From Tropicimonas sp. IMCC6043 (GTDB lineage: Bacteria; Pseudomonadota; Alphaproteobacteria; Rhodobacterales; Rhodobacteraceae), in contig NZ_SELO01000001.1 in NCBI RefSeq assembly GCF_004146235.1, forward strand, positions 310,001 through 374,000: a stretch of DNA of 64,000 nt. The letters run 5' to 3'. Below, in pieces: positions 1 to 10,366 of this stretch. Below the pieces are notes generated by a model that made no database searches, was not told the origin of the DNA, and saw only the letters and a program-made list of their open reading frames with translations. Positions within the stretch are counted from its first letter, which is position 1; each line of letters begins with the position of its first letter. Position numbers and translations under genes: made by a program.

Positions 1-53
1 ATATCCATGATCCGCGGAACGGGGATCGGGTGAAGCTCGAGCAGGTCGGACAT
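1..53 (-). CDS. N-terminus of an unidentified protein (cut by window edge)
   Basis: An open frame on the minus strand starts with ATG at 53 and runs off the left edge after 17 codons (MSDLLELHPIPVPRIMD). A purine-rich GGAAG lies about 7 nt upstream of the ATG, which supports a real start. The fragment is too short to assign a family. It lies 62 bp downstream of the last gene of the hut transporter and on the same strand, so it could be a distal operon member or an independent gene. Confidence 0.5.
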   Translation of the reverse strand, partial: MSDLLELHPIPVPRIMD

Positions 54-115
54 GGGTATCTTCCGGAAAGGAATATCGGCACGCCTTGACCGGGCGCGGC
101 CGGGGATCATTGGGC

Positions 116-925
116 TCAGACCACGTTGCGCTCGCGGTAGGTCTGGAGGAAACTCCGCAGGCGCGGGTCGGACGGCTCGGAGCCGAAGATGTCCGCCGGC
201 GGGCGGCAGGTCACCAGTCGGCCGCTTTCGAGGAAGCCGACCCGGTCGGCGACATGGGCGGCGAAACCCATTTCATGGGTCACCACCACCATCGTCATGC
301 CTTCGGCGGCCATCTGCTTCATGACTGCCAGCACCTCGCCGACCAGCTCGGGATCGAGCGCCGAGGTCGGCTCATCGAAGAGCATGATGTCCGGCTCCAT
401 GGCGATCGCCCGGGCGATCGCGACGCGCTGCTGCTGACCGCCGGACAAGCCGGAGGGATAATTGTTCGCCTTGTCGCCGAGATTGACCTTGTCGAGCGCG
501 GCCTCGGCGCGGGAATAGGCCTCGTCCCGGCCCAGACGCTGCACCTGTATCAGCGCCTCGGCGACGTTCTGCCGGGCCGTGAAATGCGGCCAGAGGTTGA
601 ATTGCTGGAAGACCATGCCGATATGCCGGCGCTGCTCGCGGAGCGCGGCGGGCCGAAGCGGCTTGCGCGGGGACGCGCTACCCTCCTGCCAGCCGATGAG
701 GCGCCCCTCCTTGCGCACCTCGCCCGCCTGGTAGCGTTCGAGGAAGTTGAGGCAGCGCAGAAGCGTGCTCTTGCCCGAGCCGGACGGGCCGATGAGGCAG
801 AGGACCTCGGAGCGGTTCACGTCGAGACTGATATCGTCGAGCGCCTGAAAGTCGTCGAACCACTTGGACAGTCCGCGCACGGTCATGATCGGTTCGACGG
901 CGGATTGCGACGGGTCTGCGGTCAT
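116..925 (-). CDS. polar amino-acid ABC transporter ATP-binding protein (HisP/GlnQ type)
   Basis: A 269-residue ATPase of a polar amino-acid uptake ABC transporter, expected on the cytoplasmic face of the inner membrane. Walker A (GPSGSGKST) is at residues 46-54, the signature LSGGQQQR at 160-167 and Walker B with DEP at 184-186. Length and motifs are standard for HisP/GlnQ. The start is supported by AAGGAGA about 8 nt upstream. It is the last gene of the run hutI-hutH-hutG-hutU-(binding protein)-permease-permease-ATPase, so histidine or urocanate is the probable substrate. That specificity is inferred from position only. Confidence 0.93.
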   Translation of the reverse strand: MTADPSQSAVEPIMTVRGLSKWFDDFQALDDISLDVNRSEVLCLIGPSGSGKSTLLRCLNFLERYQAGEVRKEGRLIGWQEGSASPRKPLRPAALREQRRHIGMVFQQFNLWPHFTARQNVAEALIQVQRLGRDEAYSRAEAALDKVNLGDKANNYPSGLSGGQQQRVAIARAIAMEPDIMLFDEPTSALDPELVGEVLAVMKQMAAEGMTMVVVTHEMGFAAHVADRVGFLESGRLVTCRPPADIFGSEPSDPRLRSFLQTYRERNVV

Positions 926-940
926 GCTGGAAGTCTCCTT

Positions 941-1612
941 TCAGGTCGCGGAGGCGCTGCGCCGGAGGTGGCGCATCGCGTAGGTCTCGACGCGCCGGCC
1001 AAGCTCGGCCGTCACCACGACCAGGAGCCAGTAGAACAACGAGAGCGCCAGGAACGGCTCGACAAAGGTGAAGGTCTCTGCGGCCATCGTCTGGGTCTCG
1101 TAGAGCAGTTCGGGCACCGTCACCACCGACAGGATGGCGGTCTCCTTGCTGAGGATGATGACGAAATTCGTCAGCGGCGCCGTGATCAGCACCATCATCT
1201 GGGGCAGCATGATCCGGCGCAGAATGGCAAATTCGCCGATGCCTATGGCGCGGGCCGCTTCAAGCTGGCCCTTCGGGATGGCCTCGAAGCCCGAGCGGAA
1301 GATCTCTGCGAAATAGGGGCTGCCATAGACCACGAAGCTCACGATCCCGGACTGGATCGGCGACAGGACGAGCCCGGCATAGGGCCCGCCGTAATAGAGC
1401 ACGAAGAGCTGGATCATGAAGGGCGTGCCGCGGATCACCTCGATATAGGCTTGGAGGATCCAGCGCACGGGCCAGGCCGACCAGCGATAGAGGCAGGCAA
1501 TGACGAAGCCGAGGAGCGCGCCGCCGAGGGACCCAACGATCCAGCACAGGAGCGAGACGCCGAATCCGCGCAGCAATGCCGGCCCGTAGCGCAGGAAGAG
1601 ATCGTATTTCAT
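941..1612 (-). CDS. amino-acid ABC transporter permease (HisM/GlnP type)
   Basis: A 223-residue inner-membrane permease of the His/Glu/Gln family. It has several hydrophobic segments and an EAA-type loop (EAARAIGIGEFAILRRIMLPQ) in the second half. The ATG at 1612 (MKYDLFLRYG) was chosen because it gives the family length; upstream in-frame codons would run through the preceding permease gene. It ends 15 bp before the ATPase gene and starts 8 bp after the other permease, so the two permeases probably form the heterodimeric channel of the hut transporter. Confidence 0.92.
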   Translation of the reverse strand: MKYDLFLRYGPALLRGFGVSLLCWIVGSLGGALLGFVIACLYRWSAWPVRWILQAYIEVIRGTPFMIQLFVLYYGGPYAGLVLSPIQSGIVSFVVYGSPYFAEIFRSGFEAIPKGQLEAARAIGIGEFAILRRIMLPQMMVLITAPLTNFVIILSKETAILSVVTVPELLYETQTMAAETFTFVEPFLALSLFYWLLVVVTAELGRRVETYAMRHLRRSASAT

Positions 1613-1620
1613 GGCTCCCC

Positions 1621-2274
1621 CTAGTCCAGACGCAGGCGCCGCTCGGCCATGCGGCCCAGCTGCGACAAGGTGAAATTGATGACGAAGTAGACCGCGGCAG
1701 CGGCGAGATAGATCTCCAGCGGCCGATAGGTCTGGCCGGTGATGTTCTGGGCCACGCGCGTCAGCTCGCCTATGCCGACGACCGACGCAAGCGAGGAAAC
1801 CTTGACCAGCAGGATGAGCTCGTTGACCAGCGACGGCAGGCCGAGGCGCAGCGCCTGCGGCACCAGAATGCGCCGCCAAAGCGCGACCGGCGGGATGCCG
1901 AGGGCTTCGGCGGCCTCGGTCTGACCGGCCGGAATGGACTGCAACGCGCCGCGCAGGATCTCGGCCACATAGGCCGCGGAACACATCCCGATCGCCAGGA
2001 TCGCCGCGGCCAGCGCTGGAAGATCGAGGCCGATTTCGGGAAGCAGGTAGTAGAACAACAGGAGCTGCACCAGGAGCGGGATGCCGCGGAAGGCGCTGAT
2101 ATAGACAGCGGCCGCGCGACGCAGGAGCCCCTTGGCGGAAATGCGGGCCGCGCAGATGAACACGCCAAGCACGACGCTGAGCGATATCCCTGTCAGCGAG
2201 AGAACAAGCGTCCACCGCGCGCCGGCCAGAAGATACGGCATGTTGCGGAGAATGACATCAAAGGAAAAGTCCAC
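1621..2274 (-). CDS. amino-acid ABC transporter permease (HisQ/GlnP type)
   Basis: A 217-residue membrane protein of the polar amino-acid ABC permease family. It opens with a family-typical amphipathic start followed by a first membrane segment near residues 12-35. The conserved EAA loop (EAAEALGIPPVALWRRILVP) lies near residues 140-160. It is the first of two adjacent permease genes on the minus strand and follows the broken binding-protein gene by 71 bp. The neighbouring hut genes suggest histidine or urocanate uptake. Confidence 0.92.
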   Translation of the reverse strand: MDFSFDVILRNMPYLLAGARWTLVLSLTGISLSVVLGVFICAARISAKGLLRRAAAVYISAFRGIPLLVQLLLFYYLLPEIGLDLPALAAAILAIGMCSAAYVAEILRGALQSIPAGQTEAAEALGIPPVALWRRILVPQALRLGLPSLVNELILLVKVSSLASVVGIGELTRVAQNITGQTYRPLEIYLAAAAVYFVINFTLSQLGRMAERRLRLD

Positions 2275-2345
2275 GACAGCGGCCCTCGTCTTGGTCGTCG
2301 GTCACGCCCCCGGCACCGGAACCGGGCCGGAGGCGCGGGAGAGGG

Positions 2346-3005
2346 TCATTCGACGGCGGGCATCTCCGTCGGCAGCTCGGGGGCGCTTCCGAGCCACTTC
2401 TCGTTGATCGCTGCGAGGCGGCCGTCTTCGTGCATCTTGAGCAGCGTGGCGTTGACCGCTTCGATCAGGCTGGCGCTGTCTTCACCGGGCCGCGCGACCC
2501 AAGCGAAGTATTTCGGTTCGCCGAAGGGCGGCATCACCAGCGCGAAACTCTCGGGGCGTTGCACCGCCGCATAGCCCATCAGCGGCATGGAGTTTGCCAC
2601 GGCCTGGATGCGACCGGCGGCCAGATCGGCCAGCGCCACGGTGGCGTTGCCCATCGGCAGGGTGAAGCTGTAGCGCTGCATCCGCTCGGCGGTGATCGTC
2701 ACCGGGGCGTTGACGATGTCGAACTTCTCTGCCTCGAGCCCGGGCAGGACCGACGACCACGGCAGGTCGAGATACTCGACCTCGACCCCGAGTTCCTTGG
2801 CCACCTCGTCGAAGAGATCGCGGCAGATGCCCTAATACTGGCCGTCGACCAGCATGTCGAAGGGCGCGAAATGCATCTCGGTCGCGGCAACGATCTTGCC
2901 CTTTTCCTTGATGTCGGACAGCAGGTCGGCCGCCGCCGGGCCGCTGAACGCGACGGCGGCAAGGGCGGCGAGGCCGGCCGTGGTCGCGAGAATGGTCTTC
3001 TTCAT
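2346..3005 (-). pseudogene. broken amino-acid ABC transporter substrate-binding protein
   Basis: This should encode the periplasmic binding protein (SBP_bac_3 family) of the hut transporter. The start at 3005 gives a signal peptide (MKKTILATTAGLAALAAVAF, then SGPAAA) and a normal first 57 residues. Codon 58 is then TAG (bases 2832-2834). The same frame continues with recognisable family sequence (GICRDLFDEVAKELG) to the stop at 2346. Even ignoring the stop, the product would be about 219 residues against roughly 265-280 for the family. The text jumps from GNATVAL directly to ADLAAGRIQAVANS, where family members have about 55 more residues. Two independent lesions make a decayed gene more likely than one sequencing error. 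Confidence 0.85.
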
Positions 3006-3057
3006 GGTCGTTCTCCTTGTTGATGAGCCGTCTTTTGAAGTCTTCCGGTCGTGCGCC

Positions 3058-4731
3058 TCAGTTTCCCAGAATCGCGGGCAGCCGCAGCCCCTGTTCGCGC
3101 GCGCAGTCGAGCGCGATCTCGTAGCCCGCATCGACATGGCGCCAGACGCCGGAGGCGGGATCGTTCCACAGCACGCGCTCCAGCCGTCTCGCGGCCTCGC
3201 GCGTGCCGTCGGCGCAGATCACCACGCCGGCATGCTGGCTGAACCCCATGCCGACGCCCCCTCCATGGTGCAAGCTGACCCAGGTGGCCCCGGAGGCGGT
3301 GTTGACCAGCGCGTTGAGCAACGGCCAGTCGCTGACCGCGTCCGAGCCATCCTTCATCGCCTCGGTTTCCCGGTTGGGCGACGCGACGGAACCGCTGTCG
3401 AGGTGATCTCGACCGATCACGATCGGCGCCTTGAGCTCGCCGCTGGCCACCATCTCGTTGAAGGCCAGCCCGGCGCGGTGTCGATCGCCCAGTCCGATCC
3501 AGCAGATCCGGGCCGGCAGGCCCTGAAAGGTGATCCGCTCCCGCGCCATGTCGAGCCAGGTGTGCAGATGGGCGTTGTCGGGAAAGAGTTCCTTCATCTT
3601 CTGGTCGGTCTTGTAGATATCCTCGGGATCGCCCGAGAGCGCGACCCATCGGAACGGCCCGACCCCGCGGCAGAACAGCGGGCGGATATAGGCCGGCACG
3701 AATCCCGGAAAGGAGAACGCGGTCTCCAGCCCCTCCTCCAGCGCCATCTGGCGGATGTTGTTGCCGTAATCCAGCGTCGGCACGCCGGCATTCCAGAAAT
3801 CGACCATCGCGGCGACATGGACCTTCATGCTGGCCCGCGCGGCCTTCTCAACGGATTTGGGATCGCTTTCGCGCCGGGCGCGCCACTGCGCCATCGTCCA
3901 GCCCTGCGGCAGGTAGCCGTTGATCGGGTCATGCGCCGAAGTCTGGTCGGTCACGATATCGGGACGCACGCCGCGCCGGACCAGTTCGGGAAAGACATCC
4001 GCCGCATTTCCCAGCAAGGCCACCGACCTGACCTCGCCCGCCGCGGTCCAGCGCTCGATCATCGCCAGCGCCTCGTCAAGACTGTCGGTCTCTTCGTCCA
4101 CGTAGCGGGTGCGCATGCGGAACTCGATGCTGTCGGGATTGCACTCGACCGCGAGGCAGCAGGCGCCGGCCATCACAGCCGCCAGCGGCTGCGCGCCGCC
4201 CATTCCGCCAAGCCCGGCGGTGAGGATCCACTTGCCGCCGAGATCGCCGGCATAGTGCTGGCGCCCGGCCTCGGCGAATGTCTCGTAGGTGCCCTGCACG
4301 ATGCCCTGGCTGCCGATATAGATCCACGAGCCTGCGGTCATCTGGCCATACATCATCAGCCCCTTGCGGTCCAACTCGTTGAAATGGTCCCAGGTCGCCC
4401 AGTGCGGCACGAGGTTGGAGTTGGCGATCAGCACGCGCGGTGCATCGGCATGGGTCCGCACCACCGCGACCGGCCGGCCGGACTGCACGACGAGCGTTTC
4501 GTCCTCCTCCAGAGTCTTCAGCGTCGCAACCATCACGTCGAAATCCCGCCAGGTCCGGGCAGCACGCCCGATCCCGCCATACACCACGAGTTCATGCGGG
4601 TTCTCGGCGACATCTGGATGCAGGTTGTTCATCAGCATGCGCAGCGGCGCTTCTGTCACCCAGCTCTTGGCGTTCAGGTCGGGCCCGGTGGGCGGAAAGA
4701 TGTCGCGGGTGTTCTTGCGCGGATCGCTCAT
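3058..4731 (-). CDS. hutU: urocanate hydratase
   Basis: Converts urocanate to 4-imidazolone-5-propionate, the second step of histidine degradation, in the cytosol with NAD+ as cofactor. The ATG at 4731 ([19 protein letters not shown]) gives 557 residues, the usual HutU length. Family hallmarks include [20 protein letters not shown] near the start and the glycine-rich GLGGMGGAQ segment of the NAD-binding domain. It overlaps the hutG stop by ATGA (4728-4731), which indicates translational coupling. A 52-bp gap separates it from the transporter binding-protein pseudogene downstream. Confidence 0.98.
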   Translation of the reverse strand: MSDPRKNTRDIFPPTGPDLNAKSWVTEAPLRMLMNNLHPDVAENPHELVVYGGIGRAARTWRDFDVMVATLKTLEEDETLVVQSGRPVAVVRTHADAPRVLIANSNLVPHWATWDHFNELDRKGLMMYGQMTAGSWIYIGSQGIVQGTYETFAEAGRQHYAGDLGGKWILTAGLGGMGGAQPLAAVMAGACCLAVECNPDSIEFRMRTRYVDEETDSLDEALAMIERWTAAGEVRSVALLGNAADVFPELVRRGVRPDIVTDQTSAHDPINGYLPQGWTMAQWRARRESDPKSVEKAARASMKVHVAAMVDFWNAGVPTLDYGNNIRQMALEEGLETAFSFPGFVPAYIRPLFCRGVGPFRWVALSGDPEDIYKTDQKMKELFPDNAHLHTWLDMARERITFQGLPARICWIGLGDRHRAGLAFNEMVASGELKAPIVIGRDHLDSGSVASPNRETEAMKDGSDAVSDWPLLNALVNTASGATWVSLHHGGGVGMGFSQHAGVVICADGTREAARRLERVLWNDPASGVWRHVDAGYEIALDCAREQGLRLPAILGN

Positions 4732-5528
4732 GATGTGCCTCGCAATTTTGGGGCCAGGTCGGCCAGCCGGTCCAGTATCTCGGAAAGATGCGGTCGCAGC
4801 GCAGCTGCGCGGACCGGATCGTACTCGAAGGGCGGTGCTTCTGATGCCAGATGCGTCGCCTGGGCAAGCTCCATCTGGATGGCGTGCAGACCCTCGGAAG
4901 GGCGGCCATAGTGACGCGTGGTCCAACCGCCCTTGAAACGGCCGTTCAGAACGCTGCTGTAGCCCTCCGCGGCGCTACAGACCGCCACGGCCGCCGCCTC
5001 GATCTCGCGGGCGCAGGACATGCCATTGTTGGTGCCGATGTTGAAGTCCGGCAGCCGGCCGTCGAAGAGAAAGGGGATATGGCTGCGGATCGAGTGGCAA
5101 TCATAGAGGATGGCCACCCCGTGGCGTGCGCGCACCCGGTCGATCTGCGCGCTCAGCGCGGCGTGGTAGGGCCGGTGATAGGCGTCTCGGCGGCGGGCGA
5201 TCTCCGCGGCATCGGGCGCGCGCTCCCAGATCGGCAGGCCGTCGAAATTCGTCGTCGGAACGAGGCCGGTTGTGTTCTGACCGGGATAGAGGCTTGCGCC
5301 GTCGGGATCTCGGTTGGCGTCGATGACATAGCGATGGAAGGTGGCGCGCACCGTCGTGGCCCCGGCCAGCAGCCCGTCATAGAGCCTGTGGATGTGCCAG
5401 TCGGTGTCTTCGAGCATAAGGCCACGGGGGTTCAGGTCGGCCGCGATCTCCGGCGGAACCTCGGTGCCGGTATGCGGCAGGCCAAGGACAACGGGGCTGT
5501 CGCCTTCGTGCACGAGAACCGGGGTCAT
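4728..5528 (-). CDS. hutG: N-formylglutamate deformylase
   Basis: A 266-residue N-formylglutamate amidohydrolase that releases formate and glutamate, the last step of the HutF-HutG branch of histidine degradation. Family features are the N-terminal LPHTGTEVP with a metal-ligand-type His, [12 protein letters not shown], and [15 protein letters not shown] in the middle. The ATG at 5528 overlaps the hutH stop (ATGA), and its own stop overlaps the hutU start. Together with hutF, this gene shows that the organism uses the formylglutamate route rather than direct formiminoglutamase. Confidence 0.96.
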   Translation of the reverse strand: MTPVLVHEGDSPVVLGLPHTGTEVPPEIAADLNPRGLMLEDTDWHIHRLYDGLLAGATTVRATFHRYVIDANRDPDGASLYPGQNTTGLVPTTNFDGLPIWERAPDAAEIARRRDAYHRPYHAALSAQIDRVRARHGVAILYDCHSIRSHIPFLFDGRLPDFNIGTNNGMSCAREIEAAAVAVCSAAEGYSSVLNGRFKGGWTTRHYGRPSEGLHAIQMELAQATHLASEAPPFEYDPVRAAALRPHLSEILDRLADLAPKLRGTS

Positions 5529-7063
5529 GCGGCGAGCTCCGGCAGATCGAACCCGACCGCCGCGGCAAAGGTTCCGTCCCGGACGAACCCCGCCGCGCGT
5601 TCGAGATCGGGGGCGAGGAAACGGTCCTCGGCCAGCGTCGCCACCTCGTCGCGCAGCCGGGCCAGGACGGCGGCGAGCGGCGCGCTCGTCGTCAGCGGCG
5701 CGCGGAACTCCACGCCCTGCGCCGCGCAGAGCAGCTCGACCCCGAGGATTCGGTCGAGATTTTCGACCATCCGCATCAGCCGGCGCGCGCCATGCGCGGC
5801 CATGCTGACGTGATCCTCCTGGTTGGCGCTGGTGGGCGTGCTGTCGGTGACACAGGGATTGGCGAGATGCTTGTTCTCGCTCATCAGCGCCGCGGTGGTG
5901 ACTTCGGCGATCATGAAACCGGAGCTGAGGCCGGGATTTGGTGTCAGGAAGGGCGGCAGGTTGAAGCTCAGGGCCGGATCGACCAGAAGCGCGATGCGCC
6001 GCTGCGCGATGGCGCCGATCTCGGCGATCGCCAGCGCGATCATGTCGGTGGCGAAGCCCACGGGCTCGGCATGGAAGTTCCCGCCCGAGACGATCATGTC
6101 GGCCTCGACCAGGACCAGTGGATTGTCCGTCGCCGCGTTGGCCTCGGTCTCCAGGGTTCCGGCGGCCATCCGCAAGATGTCCATCGCCGCGCCGGTCACC
6201 TGCGGCTGACAGCGGATGCAATAGGGGTCCTGCACCCGCAGATCGCCGTCGCGGTGGCTGTCGCGGATGGCGGAGCCGTCGAGCAGGGCGCGCAGGGCGT
6301 GGGCCGCGTCGATCTGGCCGCGATGGCCCCGCAGGCTGTGGATCTCGGGCTGGAACGGTGCGGTGGAGCCCATCGCAGCGTCGGTCGACAGCGCCGCCGT
6401 CACCAGCGACGCCTGCGCCGCGCGCCAGGCGCCGAAGAGCCCCGCCAGCGCGAAGGCCGTCGAGAACTGCGTGCCATTGATCAGGGCCAGCCCCTCTTTC
6501 GCGCCAAGAGCGATGGGCGCCAACCCGGCGGCCTCGAGCGCGCGTGCGCCCTGCATCACCGTGCCTCCGAACTCCGCCCGCCCCTCGCCCATCATCACCG
6601 CGGCCATATGCGCCAGCGGCGCCAGGTCGCCCGACGCGCCGACCGAGCCCTGTTCGGGGATGAGCGGCGTCACCCCGCGTGCCAGCATCTCTTCGAGGAG
6701 CGTAACGAGCTCGGGGCGCACCCCCGAGGCGCCGCGCCCGAGGCTCAGCAGCTTCAGCGCCATCACGAGCCGCGCGACGCGGCGCGGGATCGGATCGCCG
6801 ACGCCGCAGCAATGGCTGAGGATCAGGTTGCGCTGAAGCGTTTCGGTATCCTTCGGCTCGATCTTGACCGAGGCGAGCTTGCCGAAGCCCGTGTTGACGC
6901 CGTAAACCGCAGCATTGCCAGCGGCGGCGGCGGCGATCCGGCGCGCCGCCTCGGCCAGTGCCCCGCGGCATTCGGGATCAAGCCGTACGGCCGCCTCCTC
7001 CCAGTAGACCACCGCAAGATCCGCAAGCCGGGTCTTGCCCGGGACAAGCGTCAACTCCCTCAT
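5525..7063 (-). CDS. hutH: histidine ammonia-lyase
   Basis: Deaminates L-histidine to urocanate and ammonia, the committed step. The 512-residue protein has the expected family length. The Ala143-Ser144-Gly145 triplet in the sequence [11 protein letters not shown] should cyclise to the MIO electrophilic cofactor. The YGVNTGFG segment at residues 54-61 contains the conserved active-site tyrosine. The gene overlaps hutI at its start (7060-7063) and hutG at its end, so hutI, hutH, hutG and hutU form a tightly coupled operon transcribed leftward. Confidence 0.98.
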   Translation of the reverse strand: MRELTLVPGKTRLADLAVVYWEEAAVRLDPECRGALAEAARRIAAAAAGNAAVYGVNTGFGKLASVKIEPKDTETLQRNLILSHCCGVGDPIPRRVARLVMALKLLSLGRGASGVRPELVTLLEEMLARGVTPLIPEQGSVGASGDLAPLAHMAAVMMGEGRAEFGGTVMQGARALEAAGLAPIALGAKEGLALINGTQFSTAFALAGLFGAWRAAQASLVTAALSTDAAMGSTAPFQPEIHSLRGHRGQIDAAHALRALLDGSAIRDSHRDGDLRVQDPYCIRCQPQVTGAAMDILRMAAGTLETEANAATDNPLVLVEADMIVSGGNFHAEPVGFATDMIALAIAEIGAIAQRRIALLVDPALSFNLPPFLTPNPGLSSGFMIAEVTTAALMSENKHLANPCVTDSTPTSANQEDHVSMAAHGARRLMRMVENLDRILGVELLCAAQGVEFRAPLTTSAPLAAVLARLRDEVATLAEDRFLAPDLERAAGFVRDGTFAAAVGFDLPELAA

Positions 7064-8262
7064 AGGACACCTCCGAAAACACGCCGGTGAAGGGCATTGA
7101 ACCCGATGCGATAGGCAAGCTCGGCCGGATGGGAGACGGACCAGACGGCGAGGTCCGCCCGCTGCCCCGGCGCGATCGTGCCGCGATCCCCGAGGCCGAG
7201 GGCGCGGGCGGCATGAGCGGTCACGCCGCGGAGCGCCTCTTCCGGCGTCAGGCGGAACAGCGTGCAGCCCATGTTGAGCGCCAGCAGGAGCGACGCAAGC
7301 GGCGAGGAGCCAGGGTTGCAGTCGGTGGCCAGCGCCAAAGGCACGCGATGTTGTCGGAAGAGATCGACCGGCGGGACCTGCGTCTCGCGCAGCGTGTAGA
7401 AGGCGCCGGGCAGCAGGACGGCGACAGTGCCGGCCGCTGCCATGGCGGCAACGCCGGCTTCGTCAAGATACTCAACGTGATCGGCCGAAAGCGCCTTGTA
7501 GGAAGCCGCCAAAGCCGCCCCGCCCAGATTGGAGAGCTGTTCGGCATGCAGCTTCACCGGCAGGTTCAGCGCCCGCGCGGCCTCGAAGACGCGCGCGATC
7601 TGCGCGGGCGAGAAGGCGATCCCCTCGCAGAACCCGTCGACCGCATCGACAAGCCCCGCCGCCGAAGCCGCTTCGAGCGTCGGCAGGCAGACCTCGTCCA
7701 GATAGGTGTCGGCGCGCCCGGAATAGTCCGCGGGCACGGCATGCGCGCCCAGGAAACTTGTGCGCACCGTGACCGGGCGCTCCTGCGCAATCCGGCGCGC
7801 CACGCGCAGCATGGTGAGTTCGGTGTCACGGTCGAGGCCATAGCCGGACTTGACCTCGAGCGTCGTGACGCCTTCGGCGATCAGCGCATCCGCGCGCGTC
7901 AGTGCATCCTTCAGCAGCTCTGCCTCGGCGGCGGCGCGCGTGGCCGTCACGGTGGACATGATGCCACCACCCGCCCGCGCAATCTCTTCGTAGCTGGCGC
8001 CTTCGAGCCGCAACTCGAATTCGCGGGCACGGTCGCCGCCGAACACGAGATGGGTGTGGCAGTCGATCAGCCCAGGCGTCACAAGCCGTCCGCCGAATCC
8101 GGTTTCACTGGCGTCGTCATGAGCTGCGGGAAGGTCGGCCCGCCGTCCGACCCAGGCAATCCTGTCGCCCTCGATCGCGACCGCCGCATCCTCGATCAGC
8201 CCATAGGGAGAGGGGCCGTCGCAGGTCGCTACAGCGACATCGACAATGAGCGATTTGGACAT
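7060..8262 (-). CDS. hutI: imidazolonepropionase
   Basis: A 400-residue amidohydrolase-superfamily enzyme that hydrolyses 4-imidazolone-5-propionate to N-formimino-L-glutamate. The metal-binding HTH motif is at residues 69-71 ([15 protein letters not shown]). The ATG at 8262 ([16 protein letters not shown]) was preferred because earlier in-frame codons would extend across the divergent promoter and into hutF. It is the first gene of the leftward hut operon and is separated from divergent hutF by 85 bp. Confidence 0.97.
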   Translation of the reverse strand: MSKSLIVDVAVATCDGPSPYGLIEDAAVAIEGDRIAWVGRRADLPAAHDDASETGFGGRLVTPGLIDCHTHLVFGGDRAREFELRLEGASYEEIARAGGGIMSTVTATRAAAEAELLKDALTRADALIAEGVTTLEVKSGYGLDRDTELTMLRVARRIAQERPVTVRTSFLGAHAVPADYSGRADTYLDEVCLPTLEAASAAGLVDAVDGFCEGIAFSPAQIARVFEAARALNLPVKLHAEQLSNLGGAALAASYKALSADHVEYLDEAGVAAMAAAGTVAVLLPGAFYTLRETQVPPVDLFRQHRVPLALATDCNPGSSPLASLLLALNMGCTLFRLTPEEALRGVTAHAARALGLGDRGTIAPGQRADLAVWSVSHPAELAYRIGFNALHRRVFGGVL

Positions 8263-8347
8263 GCGCGCGCCCCCCGGCGAATTTCCCTGTCTATTTGTAT
8301 GTAAGTTAATTATTATGTCTAGTGTTAATACGGGAGGCCGGACCGGA
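8263..8347. promoter_or_regulatory. hutI/hutF divergent promoter with a degenerate HutC-type site
   Basis: The 85-bp AT-richer gap between divergent hutI and hutF must carry both promoters. It contains TGTATGTAAG (8296-8305), which resembles the TGTA-N2-TACA core known for HutC operators but has only one clean half. A strong GGGAGG lies at 8331-8336 upstream of hutF. Assigning this site to the HutC encoded at 10367 is an inference. Confidence 0.45.
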
Positions 8348-9709
8348 ATGGCGATATTTGCGAAAACTGCCCTACTCCCGGAGGGTTGGGCACAAGACGT
8401 GCGGATCGAAATCGCTGACGGACGGATCGGCACGCTGCGAATCGACACGCAACCGGCGCCCGACGACGCCCGTGTCGACAGGCTCCTGCCGGCGCTCTCC
8501 AACCTGCACAGCCACACGTTCCAGCGCGCCATGGCCGGGATGACGGAGTATCGCGCGCATTCCCGCGACAGCTTCTGGAGCTGGCGCGAGCTGATGTATC
8601 GCTTCGTCGACCGCCTGACGCCGGACCAGGTCGAGGCCATCGCCGCGCAGGCCTTCGTCGAGATGCAGGAGGCGGGCTTTGCCGCGGTGGGCGAGTTCCA
8701 CTATGTCCACCATCAGCCGCACGGAACGCCCTATGACGACATGGCGGAGCTTTCGCTGCGGATCTTTTCCGCGGCGGCAGAAACCGGGATCGGGCTGACG
8801 CATCTCCCCGTGCTCTACTCCTATGGCGGGGTGAGCAAGGCGGCGCTGTCCGGTGGCCAGCTCCGCTTCGGCACCACTCCCGAGCATTACCTGCGGTTGG
8901 TCGAGAAAGCGCGGCCGGGCCTGACCGCCCTGCCCGAGGATGCGCGTCTCGGGATCGCGCCACACTCGCTCCGCGCCACCTGCCCCGAAGACCTGGCGCG
9001 TGTCCTGCAGGCGCATGGCGGCGGACCGGTCCACATCCATGTTGCCGAACAGCTCAGGGAAGTGACGGAGGTCGAGGGCTGGCTCGGTGCGCGCCCCGTG
9101 GAATGGCTGCTGGATCATGCCGATGTCGGGCCGGACTGGTGCCTGGTCCATGCCACCCACATGACCGACCGGGAAACCCGCGCGGTGGCCGAAAGCGGCG
9201 CGGTGGCGGGGCTCTGCCCGATCACCGAGGCCAATCTCGGCGATGGTCCCTTCAACGGGCCGGCATATCTCGAAGCGGGCGGCGTCTTCGGCGTCGGATC
9301 GGATTCGAACGTGCAGATCTCGCTGACCGGGGAACTGCGAATGCTGGAATACTCGCAACGCCTGCGCGACATGGCGCGCAATGTGCTGGTCCGGGACGGG
9401 AAATCGGTCGGGGAAACGCTCTATACCGGCGCGGCCCGCGGCGGGGCGCAGGCGCTCGGACGTGACGCTGGAGAGATTCGCGTGGGCGCTCTGGCCGACC
9501 TCGTGGCGATAGATGGCACCGCGGCGACACTCTGTGGTTTGACGGACCGGTCCCTGATCGACGGGTTTGTCTTTGCCGCTTCTGATACCGTGGTCACCGA
9601 TCTCTGGAGCGCGGGACGGCACCGGGTGCGCGGCGGTCGCCACGTGGCGCGCGAAGCGATCGAGGCGCGGTTCCGGCATGCCATGACAAAGCTTACGGCC
9701 GACCTGTGA
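8348..9709 (+). CDS. hutF: formimidoylglutamate deiminase
   Basis: A 453-residue amidohydrolase that converts N-formimino-L-glutamate to N-formyl-L-glutamate and ammonia, feeding HutG. The HxH metal motif is His54/His56 in [12 protein letters not shown]. Further family signatures are [13 protein letters not shown] and [14 protein letters not shown] 8348 ([14 protein letters not shown]) follows GGGAGG and gives the usual HutF length. An upstream ATG would run back through the promoter into hutI. It is divergent from hutI and convergent with hutD. Confidence 0.95.
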   Translation: MAIFAKTALLPEGWAQDVRIEIADGRIGTLRIDTQPAPDDARVDRLLPALSNLHSHTFQRAMAGMTEYRAHSRDSFWSWRELMYRFVDRLTPDQVEAIAAQAFVEMQEAGFAAVGEFHYVHHQPHGTPYDDMAELSLRIFSAAAETGIGLTHLPVLYSYGGVSKAALSGGQLRFGTTPEHYLRLVEKARPGLTALPEDARLGIAPHSLRATCPEDLARVLQAHGGGPVHIHVAEQLREVTEVEGWLGARPVEWLLDHADVGPDWCLVHATHMTDRETRAVAESGAVAGLCPITEANLGDGPFNGPAYLEAGGVFGVGSDSNVQISLTGELRMLEYSQRLRDMARNVLVRDGKSVGETLYTGAARGGAQALGRDAGEIRVGALADLVAIDGTAATLCGLTDRSLIDGFVFAASDTVVTDLWSAGRHRVRGGRHVAREAIEARFRHAMTKLTADL

Positions 9710-9728
9710 TGCCGTGCCATTTGACAGG

Positions 9729-10283
9729 TCAGGACGAGACGGAGGCCAACGCGATGCGCAGGACCGAACCGCCAGCGCCGAGGGACATATCGACCGGCTC
9801 CGCGTCGACCAGCGCCGTGTCTCCCTTCAAAAGAGCCGCCTGCCCGACCGCCACCGTCCCGGTCAGACAGATCACAGCAAGCCTCGTACCATCGCGCGGC
9901 GCGAGCCGGACGGTCTGCGGGCCGCGAAGCGGTGTCACCTCTTCGGAGACGCGGTGCGGATCGGAGATCAGGTTGATGACGCTCGCCGGTCCGGCTGGCA
10001 ACACGGATCGCACGGTCAAGCCGCCGTCGAATCTGACCGGCACCCCGCGCGCCGCGATCAACCTGCGATCGGGCGCCTCGAGCCAGATCGGCCCGCCCTC
10101 GATCACGGTGAGCACCCGTGCGAAGCCCGAGAAATCCGAGAACGGCCCCTCTGCGACCAGATCGGCCATGCTGAGCCGCCAGAGAAGCGCGTCGCCCTCC
10201 TGCGCAACCATGATCTCGCGGGTCACGCCGCCGCCATTGCGCCACGCTGCCTCCGTGAGACCCGCCCGTCTGATAATGCGCAT
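9729..10283 (-). CDS. hutD: HutD/Ves family protein
   Basis: A 184-residue double-cupin HutD-family protein. The N-terminal block with WRNGGGVTREI and WRLSMADLVAEGPFSDFSG is diagnostic. HutD is conserved in hut loci and is thought to modulate urocanate-dependent expression, but its biochemical role is not settled. It ends 19 bp after the hutF stop (convergent) and is divergent from hutC, with an 83-bp gap that should hold both promoters. No clear palindrome is visible in that gap. Confidence 0.92.
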   Translation of the reverse strand: MRIIRRAGLTEAAWRNGGGVTREIMVAQEGDALLWRLSMADLVAEGPFSDFSGFARVLTVIEGGPIWLEAPDRRLIAARGVPVRFDGGLTVRSVLPAGPASVINLISDPHRVSEEVTPLRGPQTVRLAPRDGTRLAVICLTGTVAVGQAALLKGDTALVDAEPVDMSLGAGGSVLRIALASVSS

Positions 10284-10366
10284 GGGGTCCGGTTTTGCCC
10301 TGGCAGAGTTTCCGCGCTACATCACGTCGAAAGCGCGCACATAAAAACAATATGAGCGGATAAAAC

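Noticed and set aside
86-1624. A long plus-strand open frame of 512 codons opposite the transporter genes
   Set aside because: It is antisense to an intact ATPase and permease with clear motifs, has low-complexity Arg/Gly/His-rich composition, and no ribosome-binding site. High GC content keeps such frames open.
2832-2834. TAG in the binding-protein gene read as a recoded amino acid (for example pyrrolysine)
   Set aside because: No recoding signal or pyl gene is seen, and the gene also has a separate internal deletion, so decay is simpler.
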